A DNA stretch of 64,000 nt from CAUZIR01 sp965250195 (GCA_965250195.1 OZ252295.1:1736001-1800000); one strand, 5' to 3'; positions 17,748-27,084 are shown, counted from the first letter of the stretch. Numbers and translations are program-made. The notes: generated by a model not told the origin, from the sequence alone.

Positions 17748-18397
17748 CCCGTCTCAAGATTTGCGGTCTGCGCGAAGTCGAGCACGCCCTCGTCGTCGCC
17801 GAGGCGGGCGCCGAATTTCTGGGCTTCGTCTTCGTAGAGGGCGTCAGGCGCCAGCTCACGCCCGAACGCGGTGCTGAGATCATCGCCGGGTACAGGAAGA
17901 AACAAGGCCTGGGTGGGCCCAAGCTGGTAGGTCTCTTCGCCAACCAGCCTGCCGACTTCGTCAACCGGGTGGCGGCAGACTGCGGGCTGGACTACGCTCA
18001 GTTGTGCGGCGACGAGCGGCCCGAATACTGGGAGCGCATAGAGCCAGGCATCATCAAGCAGATAAAGGTCCGGCCCGGCATCGCCGATGCAATCGAGCGC
18101 ACCAACTCTCAAGTGGACGAAGTAATAGCGGCGGGCCATCGGCCCTTGCTCGACGCCTACGAGCCCGGCCACCTCGGTGGCACCGGCACGTCGTTTGACT
18201 GGTCCATCGCCCGTGCCATCGCAAGCGACCGCGAGGTAGTGCTCGCCGGTGGCCTGACGCCCGACAACGTCGAAAAAGCAATAACCACGGTCGCTCCGTG
18301 GGGCGTCGATGTCTCCAGCGGGGTAGAGACCGACGGCGTCAAAGACGAAGCGAAGATCAGGGCGTTCGCGGCCGCGGTGCGCCATGTCGCCGAATAG
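17744..18397 (+). CDS. trpF: Phosphoribosylanthranilate isomerase
   Basis: A 217-residue TIM barrel with LKICGLREVEHALVVAEAGA (catalytic Cys in KICG), FLGFVFVEGVRRQL, DYAQLCGDE, GGTGTSFDW and LAGGLTPDNVEKAI plus GVDVSSGVETDGVKD. It is the last gene of the operon. trpB and trpA, needed for the final step, do not follow and must lie elsewhere. Confidence 0.95.
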   Translation: MTRLKICGLREVEHALVVAEAGAEFLGFVFVEGVRRQLTPERGAEIIAGYRKKQGLGGPKLVGLFANQPADFVNRVAADCGLDYAQLCGDERPEYWERIEPGIIKQIKVRPGIADAIERTNSQVDEVIAAGHRPLLDAYEPGHLGGTGTSFDWSIARAIASDREVVLAGGLTPDNVEKAITTVAPWGVDVSSGVETDGVKDEAKIRAFAAAVRHVAE

Positions 18398-18537
18398 CGA
18401 AGCGCTCCCGTTCTTGACACGTTTTGAACGGTCCCATAGCCTGATCGCCGAGTATCCCGGCACCGCGAAAGGCCTTCGATACGGGCGCGTGACCGGGTCG
18501 CTGTGATGACGACTTTAGACGACCTTCGGGAGGAAAC

Positions 18538-18930
18538 TTGGCTTACGAATTCAACCACGTCCACTTAAAGGCTGAAGACCCTGCCGCCGCTGCCGAGTGG
18601 TATTCGAAGGCGTTCGGATTCACCGTCGCCAACGACTGGACCAGGGAGTTCGGCGACCGCTTCATAGCCTGCGACACGGTCGATGGCACCCGCATCAACA
18701 TCTCCAACGCCCGCACCGGTGAGACGCTGGATGGCGGGGGCTCGGGAGCCCGATGGGGCATCGAGCACTTCGGCATAACCGTCGATAACCTCGACGCCGA
18801 GATCGAGCGATTGGGCGGCATGGGTGCAGAGCTCCTCGAAGGACCTATTGATGTAGCCGGGGGCCTGCGTATTGCCTTCGTAAAGTGCCCCCAGGACACC
18901 CGCGTCGAGCTGCTGCAGATGCCCGGCTGA
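18538..18930 (+). CDS. VOC (glyoxalase/bleomycin-resistance) superfamily protein
   Basis: A 130-residue single VOC module: FNHVHLKAEDPAAAAEWYSKAFGF at the N-terminus and GIEHFGITVDNLDAEIERL in the second half, with metal-ligand His and Glu candidates. The start is TTG 18538, six bases after a strong gggagg ribosome site. RidA and HIT genes follow in the same direction. The substrate is unknown. Confidence 0.85.
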   Translation: MAYEFNHVHLKAEDPAAAAEWYSKAFGFTVANDWTREFGDRFIACDTVDGTRINISNARTGETLDGGGSGARWGIEHFGITVDNLDAEIERLGGMGAELLEGPIDVAGGLRIAFVKCPQDTRVELLQMPG

Positions 18931-18948
18931 ACCAGAAAGGGACCCAGC

Positions 18949-19350
18949 ATGGCCAGAGAGGTCTTCTTCCCAAACCCGGACTCGAAGCCGTCCGGGTACT
19001 CCCCGGCGACCCGAGTCGGCAACACCATTTTCGTCTCAGGGCAGGTGGCGCTGGATGGCGACGGCGAGCTCGTCGGGGCCGGTGACTGCGGCGCCCAGGC
19101 CGTCCAGTGCCTAAGTAACGTAGGTGTTGCTCTAGAGGCCGCCGGAGGCGCCTGGGACGACGCGGTGAAGGTGACGACGTTCCTGGTGGACGTGGCCGAC
19201 TACGACGCCTACGCGGCGGCCCGGTTGGCCACGTTCCCCGAGAACGGACCCGCCTCCAGCACCGTCATAATCGCGGCGCTGGTCAAGCCCGAATTCCTCA
19301 TTGAGATAGAGGCTGTCGCCGTGCTGGGCGGGCCGTCCGGCTCGGCCTAG
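18949..19350 (+). CDS. RidA family protein (enamine/imine deaminase)
   Basis: A 133-residue YjgF/RidA-fold protein: KPSGYSPATRVGNTIFVSGQVALD, NVGVALEAAGGAWDDAVKVTTFL and SSTVIIAALVKPEFLIEIEAVAV. The usual catalytic Arg region is changed (SSTVIIAAL in place of ARxxVxVxxLP), so activity is uncertain. It is 18 bp downstream of the VOC gene. Confidence 0.85.
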   Translation: MAREVFFPNPDSKPSGYSPATRVGNTIFVSGQVALDGDGELVGAGDCGAQAVQCLSNVGVALEAAGGAWDDAVKVTTFLVDVADYDAYAAARLATFPENGPASSTVIIAALVKPEFLIEIEAVAVLGGPSGSA

Positions 19351-19362
19351 GCGACCGACGGG

Positions 19363-19737
19363 ATGTCCGGCCCCGCGTCCGACCCCGTGTCCGAGATGGG
19401 CGACTGTATATTCTGCAAAATATACTTGGGTGAGATTCCCGGTGATTTCCTGCATCGGGATGAGCTTTGCTTCGTCATTCGGGACATTGCCCCGGCCGCA
19501 CCCACCCATCTGCTGGTGATACCCAACGAACACTTCACACACCTCGATGGTCTTGATGCCGAGCGCCCGGGGATGGTCGGGCACCTGGTATTCGTTGCTC
19601 AACAGATGGCGCAGGCCGAAGGCATCGGTGACTCGGGGTACCGGCTGGTAATCAACCAGAAAGATGACGCCGGTCAGCTAATCGACCACCTGCACCTGCA
19701 CGTGCTGGGTGGTCAGAAACTCGGGAGAATGGGCTGA
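19363..19737 (+). CDS. HIT (HINT-type) nucleotide hydrolase
   Basis: A 124-residue histidine-triad protein: CIFCKIYLGEIP at the N-terminus and HLHLHVLGG (His109, 111, 113) at the C-terminus. A second possible start is ATG 19396 (MGDCIFCKI), which matches most family members better. It hydrolyses purine nucleoside phosphoramidates or AMP conjugates. It overlaps the YqeK-like gene by one base. Confidence 0.9.
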   Translation: MSGPASDPVSEMGDCIFCKIYLGEIPGDFLHRDELCFVIRDIAPAAPTHLLVIPNEHFTHLDGLDAERPGMVGHLVFVAQQMAQAEGIGDSGYRLVINQKDDAGQLIDHLHLHVLGGQKLGRMG

Positions 19738-20303
19738 TGCCTTCGCTAACGGTGCTTGTTGCCAAGCAGTTCAACAACCTGCCCAGGGGCGTACAGGTGC
19801 ACATGAACCGCACCCGCATCCTCGCCGCCGAGCTCGCCGAGCGCCACGGCGTCCCCGTCGAGCCTTGCGACCTGGCGGCCTCGACCCACGACTTGCTCCG
19901 GGCCGAGGCCGACCATGTGCTCGTCGGGATGGCAGAAAAGTACGGCGTCGAAATCGGCCCGCTTGAACAGGCCAAGCCCATGCTGCTGCACGGCGCCGTG
20001 GCCGCAGCCTGGATGGTGACTGAGGGCGGGTTGGACGAAGCTAGCGTCATTGATGCGGTCAGGTGGCACACCTACGGCTGGTCCGGCATTGACGAGGTTG
20101 GGAAAGTCGTCTTCGTCGCTGACAAGCTGGAACCGTGGAAGATCGACGCCGACGCAGCGCTGGCACCCATCCGGGAGTTGGCCGACACCGACTTGGACGC
20201 GGCACTGCTCGCCATACTTGAGAAACGTGAGGCGGAGCTGGCAGCGAACGGCTCGCCCACCCACCCCGAGACCGTCGCACTGTTGGCGAAGCTCAACGGG
20301 TAG
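19737..20303 (+). CDS. HD-domain protein, YqeK-like
   Basis: A 188-residue protein with an HD pair (STHDLLR, His51-Asp52), LLHGAVAAAW, AVRWHTYGWSGI and KVVFVADKLEP. This order of motifs is that of YqeK, the HD-type diadenosine tetraphosphatase. The usual partner genes nadD and rsfS are not here. It is coupled to the HIT gene, another nucleotide hydrolase, which supports a nucleotide-cleaning role (inference). Confidence 0.78.
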   Translation: MPSLTVLVAKQFNNLPRGVQVHMNRTRILAAELAERHGVPVEPCDLAASTHDLLRAEADHVLVGMAEKYGVEIGPLEQAKPMLLHGAVAAAWMVTEGGLDEASVIDAVRWHTYGWSGIDEVGKVVFVADKLEPWKIDADAALAPIRELADTDLDAALLAILEKREAELAANGSPTHPETVALLAKLNG

Positions 20304-20308
20304 ACGCC

Positions 20309-21409
20309 ATGCGAGCCGCCCTGCTCCGAGCACCCCATACCCCGGTCGAGATTGCCAACGTCGATCTGGAAAAGCCTCGCGCGGGAGAGGTCAGGGTCGA
20401 TCTGATGGCCGCGGGTGTCTGCCGCAGCGACCTGCACCGCCTCACCGGCCACACCGTCGTTGACAAGCTGCCGTTCGTGCTCGGTCACGAGGGGGCCGGC
20501 CTGGTCGAGAGCGTGGGTGAGGGGGTCACGTCGGTAGCGCCGGGAGACCACGTCGTGTTCTCGCTTACCGCCCAGTGCGGCCGGTGTCGTAACTGCACCG
20601 CCGGTCGGCCCAACCTGTGCGAGTGGCACAAGCTCGGGACCGGCCTGCTGCCCGACGGCACCCACCGCTTCAGCGAGGACGGCGTGCCCGTCTTCGCCGA
20701 CCTCGCGACCTTTGCAGACGCGACAGTGGTGGCCGAGAGCTACGTCGTGAAAATCCGCGACGACGTGCCTTTAGAAAAAGCCTGCCTCGTCGGCTGTGGG
20801 GTCATGACCGGCATCGGTGCCGTCGTCAACCGCGCCAAGGTTGAGCCGGGCTCGACCGTCGTCGTCGTCGGCTGCGGAGGCGTCGGCCTCAACGTCGTGC
20901 AGGGCTGCTCACTCGCCTCGGCGTCCAAGATTATCGCCGTCGACACCGTTGATGAAAAGCTCGGCTATGCCGAGGCCGTCGGCGCCACACACACCATTAA
21001 CTCATCGAAACAAGATGCACTTGGAGAGATCGAACGCATCACCGGAGGAGGCGCCGACTACGCCTTCGAAGTCGTTGGGATACCAGCCACTCTTGATCTT
21101 GCGTTCTCGGCGATCCGACCCGGCGGAACCTGTGTCATGGTCGGCCTCCCTGCCACCGGCGCGGACCTGTCGATACCGGGCCGCGACCTGTTCTTCGACC
21201 GCACGCTGATGGGCACCTTCTACGGTGCGGCGCGTCCCCGCGAAGACTTCGCCTGGATACTCGACATGTACATGGATGGTCGCCTGAAGCTGGACGAACT
21301 GGCGACGAAGGTCCGGCCGCTAGAAGAGTTAAACGAGGCCTTCGACGACATGGAAGCGGGCAGAGAAGCCCGGACAGTGTTGGCTCTCCGCTCGGGGGCC
21401 TCGCTCTAG
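20309..21409 (+). CDS. Zinc-dependent alcohol dehydrogenase (class III-like)
   Basis: A 366-residue MDR enzyme. Catalytic zinc ligands are Cys38 and His60/Glu61 (GHEGAG), structural zinc ligands are Cys90, 93, 96 and 104, and the NAD fold is VVVVGCGGVGLNVVQGC. The C-terminal residues (ALRSGASL) are encoded by one copy of the intergenic repeat family, so the natural C-terminus may have been replaced by repeat insertion. Confidence 0.92.
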   Translation: MRAALLRAPHTPVEIANVDLEKPRAGEVRVDLMAAGVCRSDLHRLTGHTVVDKLPFVLGHEGAGLVESVGEGVTSVAPGDHVVFSLTAQCGRCRNCTAGRPNLCEWHKLGTGLLPDGTHRFSEDGVPVFADLATFADATVVAESYVVKIRDDVPLEKACLVGCGVMTGIGAVVNRAKVEPGSTVVVVGCGGVGLNVVQGCSLASASKIIAVDTVDEKLGYAEAVGATHTINSSKQDALGEIERITGGGADYAFEVVGIPATLDLAFSAIRPGGTCVMVGLPATGADLSIPGRDLFFDRTLMGTFYGAARPREDFAWILDMYMDGRLKLDELATKVRPLEELNEAFDDMEAGREARTVLALRSGASL

Positions 21410-21446
21410 GGCTCTTCGGCTTGTCGCCTCATCGCTCTGGCAATTG
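21382..21446 (+). repeat. Intergenic repeat, copy A
   Basis: It contains tctccgctc, then the core aGGGCTCTTCGGC with CCTCATCGCTCTGGCAAT. The ADH stop codon (21407-21409) lies within it. It is shared with copies B, C and D. Confidence 0.7.
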
Positions 21447-21464
21447 ACCGTGGCTGTTCTCCCG

Positions 21465-22157
21465 TCAGTCGTTGACTATCGCCACCGCCCTTGTCGGGCC
21501 GCCGTGGGAGCCTCGCAGCTTTAACGGGAAGCCGACGAACGTGAAGCGCTTGCCCACCACCTGGTCCAAATTACACAGGTTCTCGTAGTGGGTGATGTGC
21601 TCGCGGCGGCACATCATGTGGCACGGGTAGCTCTTGCTCATAGGGTTGTCCGGGGTCGGCGTGTCCACGCCGAAGGTCTTCACCCCGTTGTCCACGATCC
21701 ACTGGCTCCCCGACTCGCTGATGCCGGGGAACTCGGACAGGTATTCCGGCGTGCCGTTGTAGCGGTTGTACGTGGCCGTGTACAGCAGCAAGATGTCGCC
21801 CTTGCGTAGCTCCTGACCGGAGCGCGCAACGGCCTCATCTAGGTCGGCGGCGTCAATGTCCTCCGCAGTCTTTTTGTGCGATATGTCGATGCAGATCGCG
21901 TCGCCGTAGAACAGGTCCAGCGGCATCTGGTCGATGGACTGGGCGTCCGGGTCCGGGTCCAGATGACTGAAGGCGTCCACGTGGGTGGGGCCGTTGTCGT
22001 TCATCATGAACCCGGTCGTCTGGAACGAGAACCCGCCCTCGAACCGGCCCTTGGTCTCCTCGTGGGTAACGTGCTGGAAGATCACGGTCTTTAGATGGCC
22101 GGGGTACACGTTCATCCCCTGGTAAATGTCCACCGACAGGTCAATAAGTCTGCTCAT
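21465..22157 (-). CDS. Cyclase family protein (kynurenine formamidase-like)
   Basis: A 230-residue metal-dependent hydrolase of the cyclase/KynB fold. It has MSRLIDLSVDIYQGMNVYPG and the metal-binding NGPTHVDAFSH (a variant of HxGTHxDxxxH), then GFPLKLRGSHGGPTRAVAIV. The family hydrolyses arylformamides or lactone/amide rings. It is flanked by repeat copies A and B and lies upstream of an SDR on the same strand, suggesting one catabolic cluster. Confidence 0.88.
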   Translation of the reverse strand: MSRLIDLSVDIYQGMNVYPGHLKTVIFQHVTHEETKGRFEGGFSFQTTGFMMNDNGPTHVDAFSHLDPDPDAQSIDQMPLDLFYGDAICIDISHKKTAEDIDAADLDEAVARSGQELRKGDILLLYTATYNRYNGTPEYLSEFPGISESGSQWIVDNGVKTFGVDTPTPDNPMSKSYPCHMMCRREHITHYENLCNLDQVVGKRFTFVGFPLKLRGSHGGPTRAVAIVND

Positions 22158-22230
22158 TAGTGTTCTCCGCGCGCGGCGCGCTCGTCAGGGCTTCTTCGGC
22201 TCATGGCCTCATCGCTTTGGCAATTCAACT
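22158..22230 (-). repeat. Intergenic repeat, copy B
   Basis: GTTCTCCGC followed by a GC-rich stretch and the core (22187-22224) AGGGCTTCTTCGGC with GGCCTCATCGCTTTGGCAAT. It lies between the cyclase and SDR genes. Confidence 0.72.
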
Positions 22231-22237
22231 TGTTTCG

Positions 22238-23020
22238 CTAATACATGACTAGGCCGGCGGAGACGTTCATGTCTTCGCCAATGATCGACGCCGCCTCGTC
22301 CGAAGCCAGGAATACCGCCGCGTTTGCGATGTCCCCCGGCGGCACAAAGCGGCCCAGCGGCGACGCCGCCACCAGCTCGGCCTCGGCCTCGTCGATCGTT
22401 ATTCCCTTGCTCTCGGCCAGGTTTTCAACCACCCAGCGGACGCGCTCGCCTTCGACGGGTCCCGGTGAAACCACGTTCACCCGCACGCCATGAGGGCCGG
22501 TGTCTAACGCTAACGACCTCGCCAGTCCGACCAGCGCCAGCTTGCTCGCCGAGTAGGGGGTGCGGTTCGGCAGCGGCCGCTTGCCCGTCATCGACCCGAT
22601 AATCACTACTGAGCCGCTCCCTCGCTCGACCATACCCGGCAGAAACGCCCGGCAGCACAGGTACGTCCCCCGCACGTTCACCGCGAATGTCTCGTCCCAG
22701 TCGTCCGGTTCGATCTCCCACATTGGCGCTACCGGCCCGCCCACGCCGCTGTTGGCGACCAGCGTATCGACCCTGCCGAACTCGGCGAGCGCCTGGTCTC
22801 CGAGACTATCCACCTGAGTCGCATCCGATATGTCCGTCGGGACCACGAGCGCCCGTCGCCCCAACGGCGCTAACATCGCAGCCGTCTCGGCGAGAGCCTC
22901 CTCCCCCCGCGCCGCCAGAACGACGTCCGAGCCCTCCCGAGCGAACGCCAGCGCGATCTCCCGGCCAATTCCCCGACCGGCCCCGGTAACCACGGCTACA
23001 GACCCCTCTTTAAGACGCAT
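22238..23020 (-). CDS. Short-chain dehydrogenase/reductase
   Basis: A 260-residue classical SDR: TGAGRGIGREIA (cofactor loop), LVANSGVGG, catalytic Ser in VIIGSMTG and YSASK (Tyr/Lys), then SPGPVEGER. The NAD/NADP choice and substrate are not clear. It is in the same orientation as the cyclase and the acyl-CoA dehydrogenase. Confidence 0.93.
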   Translation of the reverse strand: MRLKEGSVAVVTGAGRGIGREIALAFAREGSDVVLAARGEEALAETAAMLAPLGRRALVVPTDISDATQVDSLGDQALAEFGRVDTLVANSGVGGPVAPMWEIEPDDWDETFAVNVRGTYLCCRAFLPGMVERGSGSVVIIGSMTGKRPLPNRTPYSASKLALVGLARSLALDTGPHGVRVNVVSPGPVEGERVRWVVENLAESKGITIDEAEAELVAASPLGRFVPPGDIANAAVFLASDEAASIIGEDMNVSAGLVMY

Positions 23021-23021
23021 G

Positions 23022-23143
23022 ATGTTCTCCGCCCACTTTGTTCGCTCTACGGCTCTTCACGCGAGCGCTCATCGTCGCTCCGGGCGCGGCGTGCTCGCCA
23101 GGGCTTCTTCGGCTCACGGCCTCATCGCTTAGGCCATCAAACC
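23022..23143 (-). repeat. Intergenic repeat, copy C (double)
   Basis: Two adjoining parts: gttctccgcc to atcgtcgctcc (23025-23081), then the core GGGCTTCTTCGGC with GGCCTCATCGCTTAGGCCAT (23100-23137). It fills the gap between the SDR and the acyl-CoA dehydrogenase. Confidence 0.7.
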
Positions 23144-24348
23144 TTCGCTTCGTCAAAGATGCCCACGCTTTCAGTGCCCAGCTCGGAAGTGGCGATTATT
23201 TCCAGGCAGCGGTCCTCGTTCGGCGGCATCAACGTCGCCGTGCGCACGTCCCTGAGCAGCCGCTCCAGCCCGCGTGGCCGCAGGGCGCCGCGGCCCCCGA
23301 CCACGTGCATTGCCCGCGAAGTGACTCTGAGTGAAGCCACGCTGGCTGCGTACTTCGCCCGCGCTGCCATCAGCGCGTGTGCCTCGGCGGGAGCGGCGTC
23401 CCAGCCCGCCGCGATCTGCTCCAAAATTGCGCTCGCCCCGTGTAGCTCGGCCGCCATCTCCGAGATGTGCCTGCGTATCTGCGGCTGGTAGGCCAGTGTC
23501 TCAGTCTCGTCTTCGTAGCGCTGGGTCTTGGCGTGAGCGACCGCCATGTCGTAAGCCTGCCGGGCAACGCCCAGATAGACGGCCGCATACCCGAGGCCGA
23601 AAAACTCCATCACACCGACATTTCTCGGTTGCCCCGGCTTGCCCAGCAGTGCAGAGGGCTCCACGAAGCAGTCCTCGAACTTGGACGCTGGGCTCACCGT
23701 TGCCCGCATTCCCATCGGGTCCCACTCGCCCGAAATCGTTAAGCCTTTCGAGCCGTCCGGCACCAGCACCAGTTGATAGCCGTCCGGTCCGTCATCCGGG
23801 GCCAGCGGTGTCATTGAAGCGTGCACCATGTAGCGACTGGCAGCTCGGGCCATAGTGCCGAAGTGCTTGCGCCCGTTCACTACGAACCCGCCAGCTACCG
23901 GGCTTACGGTGGTCAGGCGGGCGCCGGTCGACGGCCGCACGTCAGGCTCGCTGCCCCAGCTACCCACCATCGCGCCACGCTCGACGACGTCTGCGTAGAT
24001 CGACGCCTTCTGTTCGGGCGTTCCCAGCGCCTCTACCAGTCGGAGCACGACGCAGTGCATGTTCGTCGTCATCGCGGTGCTGGCGCACCCTCGGGCCAGT
24101 CGTTCGATTATCTGTATATACGTGTGGCTATCCAGGCCCAGGCCCCCGTGCTCTTTCGGCACGGTTGATCTCAGTAGCCCATGCTCCCGCAGGTCGGCCC
24201 AGTTTTCGATGGGGTGACTGGCGGAGGCGTCATATTTGGCCGCCCGGGGCGCCAGGCTGGTAGCCGCCAGCCGTTCGGCGAGCGCGACGATGCCGGCGCT
24301 ATCCGCCCTTGGTCCCGTGTGGGAATTTGGGTAAGAGTCGGGAGGCAT
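23137..24348 (-). CDS. Acyl-CoA dehydrogenase family protein
   Basis: A 403-residue flavoprotein: RSTVPKEHGGLGLDSHTYIQIIERLARGCASTA, GFVVNGRKHFGTMA, GMRATVS and the C-terminal helical bundle with VVGGRGALRPRGLERLLRDVRTA. It oxidises acyl-CoA or related substrates with FAD. The ATG at 24348 is preceded by ggcgcg and begins MPPDSYPN; a longer in-frame extension lacks similarity. It could also be a flavin monooxygenase-type member (DszC-like). Confidence 0.88.
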   Translation of the reverse strand: MPPDSYPNSHTGPRADSAGIVALAERLAATSLAPRAAKYDASASHPIENWADLREHGLLRSTVPKEHGGLGLDSHTYIQIIERLARGCASTAMTTNMHCVVLRLVEALGTPEQKASIYADVVERGAMVGSWGSEPDVRPSTGARLTTVSPVAGGFVVNGRKHFGTMARAASRYMVHASMTPLAPDDGPDGYQLVLVPDGSKGLTISGEWDPMGMRATVSPASKFEDCFVEPSALLGKPGQPRNVGVMEFFGLGYAAVYLGVARQAYDMAVAHAKTQRYEDETETLAYQPQIRRHISEMAAELHGASAILEQIAAGWDAAPAEAHALMAARAKYAASVASLRVTSRAMHVVGGRGALRPRGLERLLRDVRTATLMPPNEDRCLEIIATSELGTESVGIFDEAKV

Positions 24349-24440
24349 GGCGCGGAAAGGATACCAAAGGCGACCGGATCGTTGACCATAACGCCCGGTC
24401 GCCTTAGTCTGGCCCGGCATACCCAGCTTGAGGAGAGGCG

Positions 24441-26009
24441 ATGTTCGATCTTCTGATAACCGGCGGCCTGGTGCTCGACGGTGCCGGCAACCCCGGTCGG
24501 TACCTCTCGGTCGGCGTGCGTGATGGCCGTCTCGAAATTCTCCGGGGCGATGTTTCAGACATCAAGGCAACCCGGACGATCGATGCCACGGGCCGGGTCG
24601 TCAGCCCCGGCTTCATCGACGTACACGCCCACTCGGGCCTGGTGATTCTGAGCGAGCCCCAGCACATGCCCAAAGTGCACCAGGGGGTGACCACCGAGGT
24701 CATCGGCATCGACGGCAACTCCTATGCGCCGTTCCACAACCCTGACGACCTGGACCGCATGATCCGCATCAACTCTGGCCTCGACGGCGACCCGGACCTG
24801 CCGGGTAGCTGGGGCAGCGTGACCGAATATCTCGCCATGTTCGACCGCAAAGTCGCCGTCAACATCGCCTACGTCGTTGGCAACTCGCCGCTTCGGGTCG
24901 GCGCGATGGGGTGGGGGAGCAACGCGCCGACAAAGAAAGACCTCGAAAACCAGAAGGCTCTGCTTCGAGAGGCAATGGCCGAAGGCGCCTTCGGCATATC
25001 GACCGGCCTGGACTACCCGCCCGGCAATTTTGCCGACACGGATGAATTAGTAGGACTATCGAAAGAGGCGGCACGCCTGGGCGGCTTCTACCACACACAC
25101 GTGCGCTACCGCCTCGGCGACAGGTTTCTCGACCCCTTCAGGGAGGCCATCGAGATCGGCCGTCGCAGCGGCATCCCCATCCACCTCACGCACATGTTCC
25201 GGCGCACCACCAACCCCGGCGGCGTCAACCGCATTTTCGATTTGGTGGCATCTGCCAGGGACGAGGGCATGGACGTCACCTTCGACTGCTTCCCCTACAA
25301 GTACGGCGGCACCCGGATCCTCATCGTCTTCCCCGACTGGGCGCACGACGGCGGCCCCGAAGCATTGAAACTGGTTTTGGCGTCAGAGGACGGCCGGGAG
25401 CGGCTGCGCAAAGAGGTCATGCCCCGCTCGCTGGGCTGGGACGAGATGTGGCTGACGTACTTCAAAGAGCCGCAGAACAAGCGCTACGAGGGCAAGTCCA
25501 TCGCCATGGTTTCGGAGATGAGACAGCAGCACCCGGTAGACGCCCTTTGCGACCTGCTGCTGGAAGAGGATTTACGCGTGTCGTACTTCGCGGACGCCGT
25601 GGACGCGAGCATCATTCCCGACCTCATCGCCCACCCCCTGTACATGGTCGGTAGCGACGCGCTACTCATCGGCGACTTCCCGCCGCCCATGGGCTACGGG
25701 TGCTTCCCAGTCATCCTGTCTGAGATCGTCAGGGAGGAAAGAAAGGTCTCGCTGCCCGACGCCATCCGCAAGATGACGTCCTACCCGGCACTGCGTGTCG
25801 GGCTGACCGACCGGGGCATGATCAGCGACGGCCTCGCGGCCGACCTCGCCATCTTCGATGCAAACGAGATACGAGCTCACGCCACCCGGCAGCAACCGAA
25901 GGCACTGTCAACCGGCATCGACTACGTAATAGTCAACGGCGAGGTGGTGATAGACGGCGGCCGCCACACCGGCGCACTCCCTGGTCGAGCCTTGAAGCGA
26001 AGGGGCTAA
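24441..26009 (+). CDS. N-acyl-D-amino-acid deacylase / D-aminoacylase-like amidohydrolase
   Basis: A 522-residue amidohydrolase: MFDLLITGGLVLDGAGNPG, the metal motif GFIDVHAHSG, GISTGLDYPPG, YHTHVRYR, HLTHMFRR and C-terminal YVIVNGEVVIDGGRHTGALPGR. These are features of the D-aminoacylase branch. A ribosome site (gaggag) lies ten bases upstream. It is probably part of amino-acid or amide catabolism with the neighbouring dehydrogenases. Confidence 0.9.
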   Translation: MFDLLITGGLVLDGAGNPGRYLSVGVRDGRLEILRGDVSDIKATRTIDATGRVVSPGFIDVHAHSGLVILSEPQHMPKVHQGVTTEVIGIDGNSYAPFHNPDDLDRMIRINSGLDGDPDLPGSWGSVTEYLAMFDRKVAVNIAYVVGNSPLRVGAMGWGSNAPTKKDLENQKALLREAMAEGAFGISTGLDYPPGNFADTDELVGLSKEAARLGGFYHTHVRYRLGDRFLDPFREAIEIGRRSGIPIHLTHMFRRTTNPGGVNRIFDLVASARDEGMDVTFDCFPYKYGGTRILIVFPDWAHDGGPEALKLVLASEDGRERLRKEVMPRSLGWDEMWLTYFKEPQNKRYEGKSIAMVSEMRQQHPVDALCDLLLEEDLRVSYFADAVDASIIPDLIAHPLYMVGSDALLIGDFPPPMGYGCFPVILSEIVREERKVSLPDAIRKMTSYPALRVGLTDRGMISDGLAADLAIFDANEIRAHATRQQPKALSTGIDYVIVNGEVVIDGGRHTGALPGRALKRRG

Positions 26010-26042
26010 CCCCTCTTTTGTGGCGCCAGAAAAGCCAGGAAA

Positions 26043-27065
26043 CTAGGGCTGCACGATCATCTTGATTTGGTCGTTGGGAGTGGTCAGTGCTTCGAAGGCG
26101 TCCTGAATGCCCTCCAGCGGCACCACCGCGCCCGGTGCCACCAGGGGCCCGGTGTTCACCAGCTCCCTGGCCATGAGGTCCAGCCCGGTGCGCCAGTCGG
26201 ATGGCTCATCGGAGATCGTGGTAACCATGCGCACCTCACGGGCGATCCAGTCCACTGGCATTACCGGCACCGGGTCCCACGACAGTGCTACGAGCACAAC
26301 GGAGCCTTTTTTGCGAACCGCAGACATGGCGTCCGAGAGCGTGCCCCGCGCCCCGGCCGTCTCGATGATTACGTGCGGGCCTTTCCCGTCGGTCAACTCG
26401 ACAAGGGCCGGCTCGATGTCCATATCGCGGGGGTCGAGCACCACGTCCGCGCCGGACTCCGTGGCCGCCTTCGCCCGGGCGGCAGCGGGCTCCACGGCGA
26501 TGACGGTCGACGCGCCCGCCGCGACCGCGACTTGAATGCAAAAGAGTCCGATGGGACCAGCGCCTATGACTGCAACCGAGTCGCCAATACGAAAGCCTGA
26601 CTTGTGAATCGACCGCACGCCCTTACATAGCGGCTCGGTCATGGACGCGGCCAGCAGGCTGACGCCGTCGGGCAGCGCCAGCGGCTGCCACTCCTTCATG
26701 ACGACGTACTCGGCGTAGGCCTGCGACGACGGCGGCTGCATCTGCCAGCCCGCCTTGCGGAAATTCAGCCTGGGGTCGGCGTCCACGAACCGGGGCATCC
26801 CGCTCGGCCGCTCGCCACCGCCGCCGACGATGGGGTCGCCGACGCTCCACCTCGTTACACCTGGACCGAGGGCCGCAACCGTTCCCGAATACTCATGACC
26901 CAGCGTCGATCCGTAGGGGACGACGTCGTACATGAAGCCGTGCACGTCGGTGCCGCAGATGGAGGCGTACTCGACCCGCACGAGGATCTCGCCGGTCTCC
27001 GGTTCGGGGGTCGGCAGTCGCTGAACTTCGAAGTGCTGCGGCCCCGTGTAGACGGCAGCACGCAT
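26043..27065 (-). CDS. Zinc-binding MDR dehydrogenase (threonine/sorbitol dehydrogenase-like)
   Basis: A 340-residue medium-chain dehydrogenase: MRAAVYTGPQHFEVQRLP, ICGTDVHGF (zinc Cys), TLGHEYSGTV, and VAVIGAGPIGLFCIQVA (NAD fold). The four-Cys structural zinc lobe is missing; GGGGERPSGMPRFVDAD occupies that place. ATG 27065 is preferred; TTG 27083 would add six residues. It converges on the D-aminoacylase gene. Confidence 0.88.
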   Translation of the reverse strand: MRAAVYTGPQHFEVQRLPTPEPETGEILVRVEYASICGTDVHGFMYDVVPYGSTLGHEYSGTVAALGPGVTRWSVGDPIVGGGGERPSGMPRFVDADPRLNFRKAGWQMQPPSSQAYAEYVVMKEWQPLALPDGVSLLAASMTEPLCKGVRSIHKSGFRIGDSVAVIGAGPIGLFCIQVAVAAGASTVIAVEPAAARAKAATESGADVVLDPRDMDIEPALVELTDGKGPHVIIETAGARGTLSDAMSAVRKKGSVVLVALSWDPVPVMPVDWIAREVRMVTTISDEPSDWRTGLDLMARELVNTGPLVAPGAVVPLEGIQDAFEALTTPNDQIKMIVQP

Positions 27066-27084
27066 CGTGTCAGCCGGCCCCAAT

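Noticed and set aside
16943..18537. trpB or trpA in the trp operon
   Set aside because: Genes after trpF are VOC, RidA and HIT proteins; no tryptophan synthase motif was found anywhere in the window.
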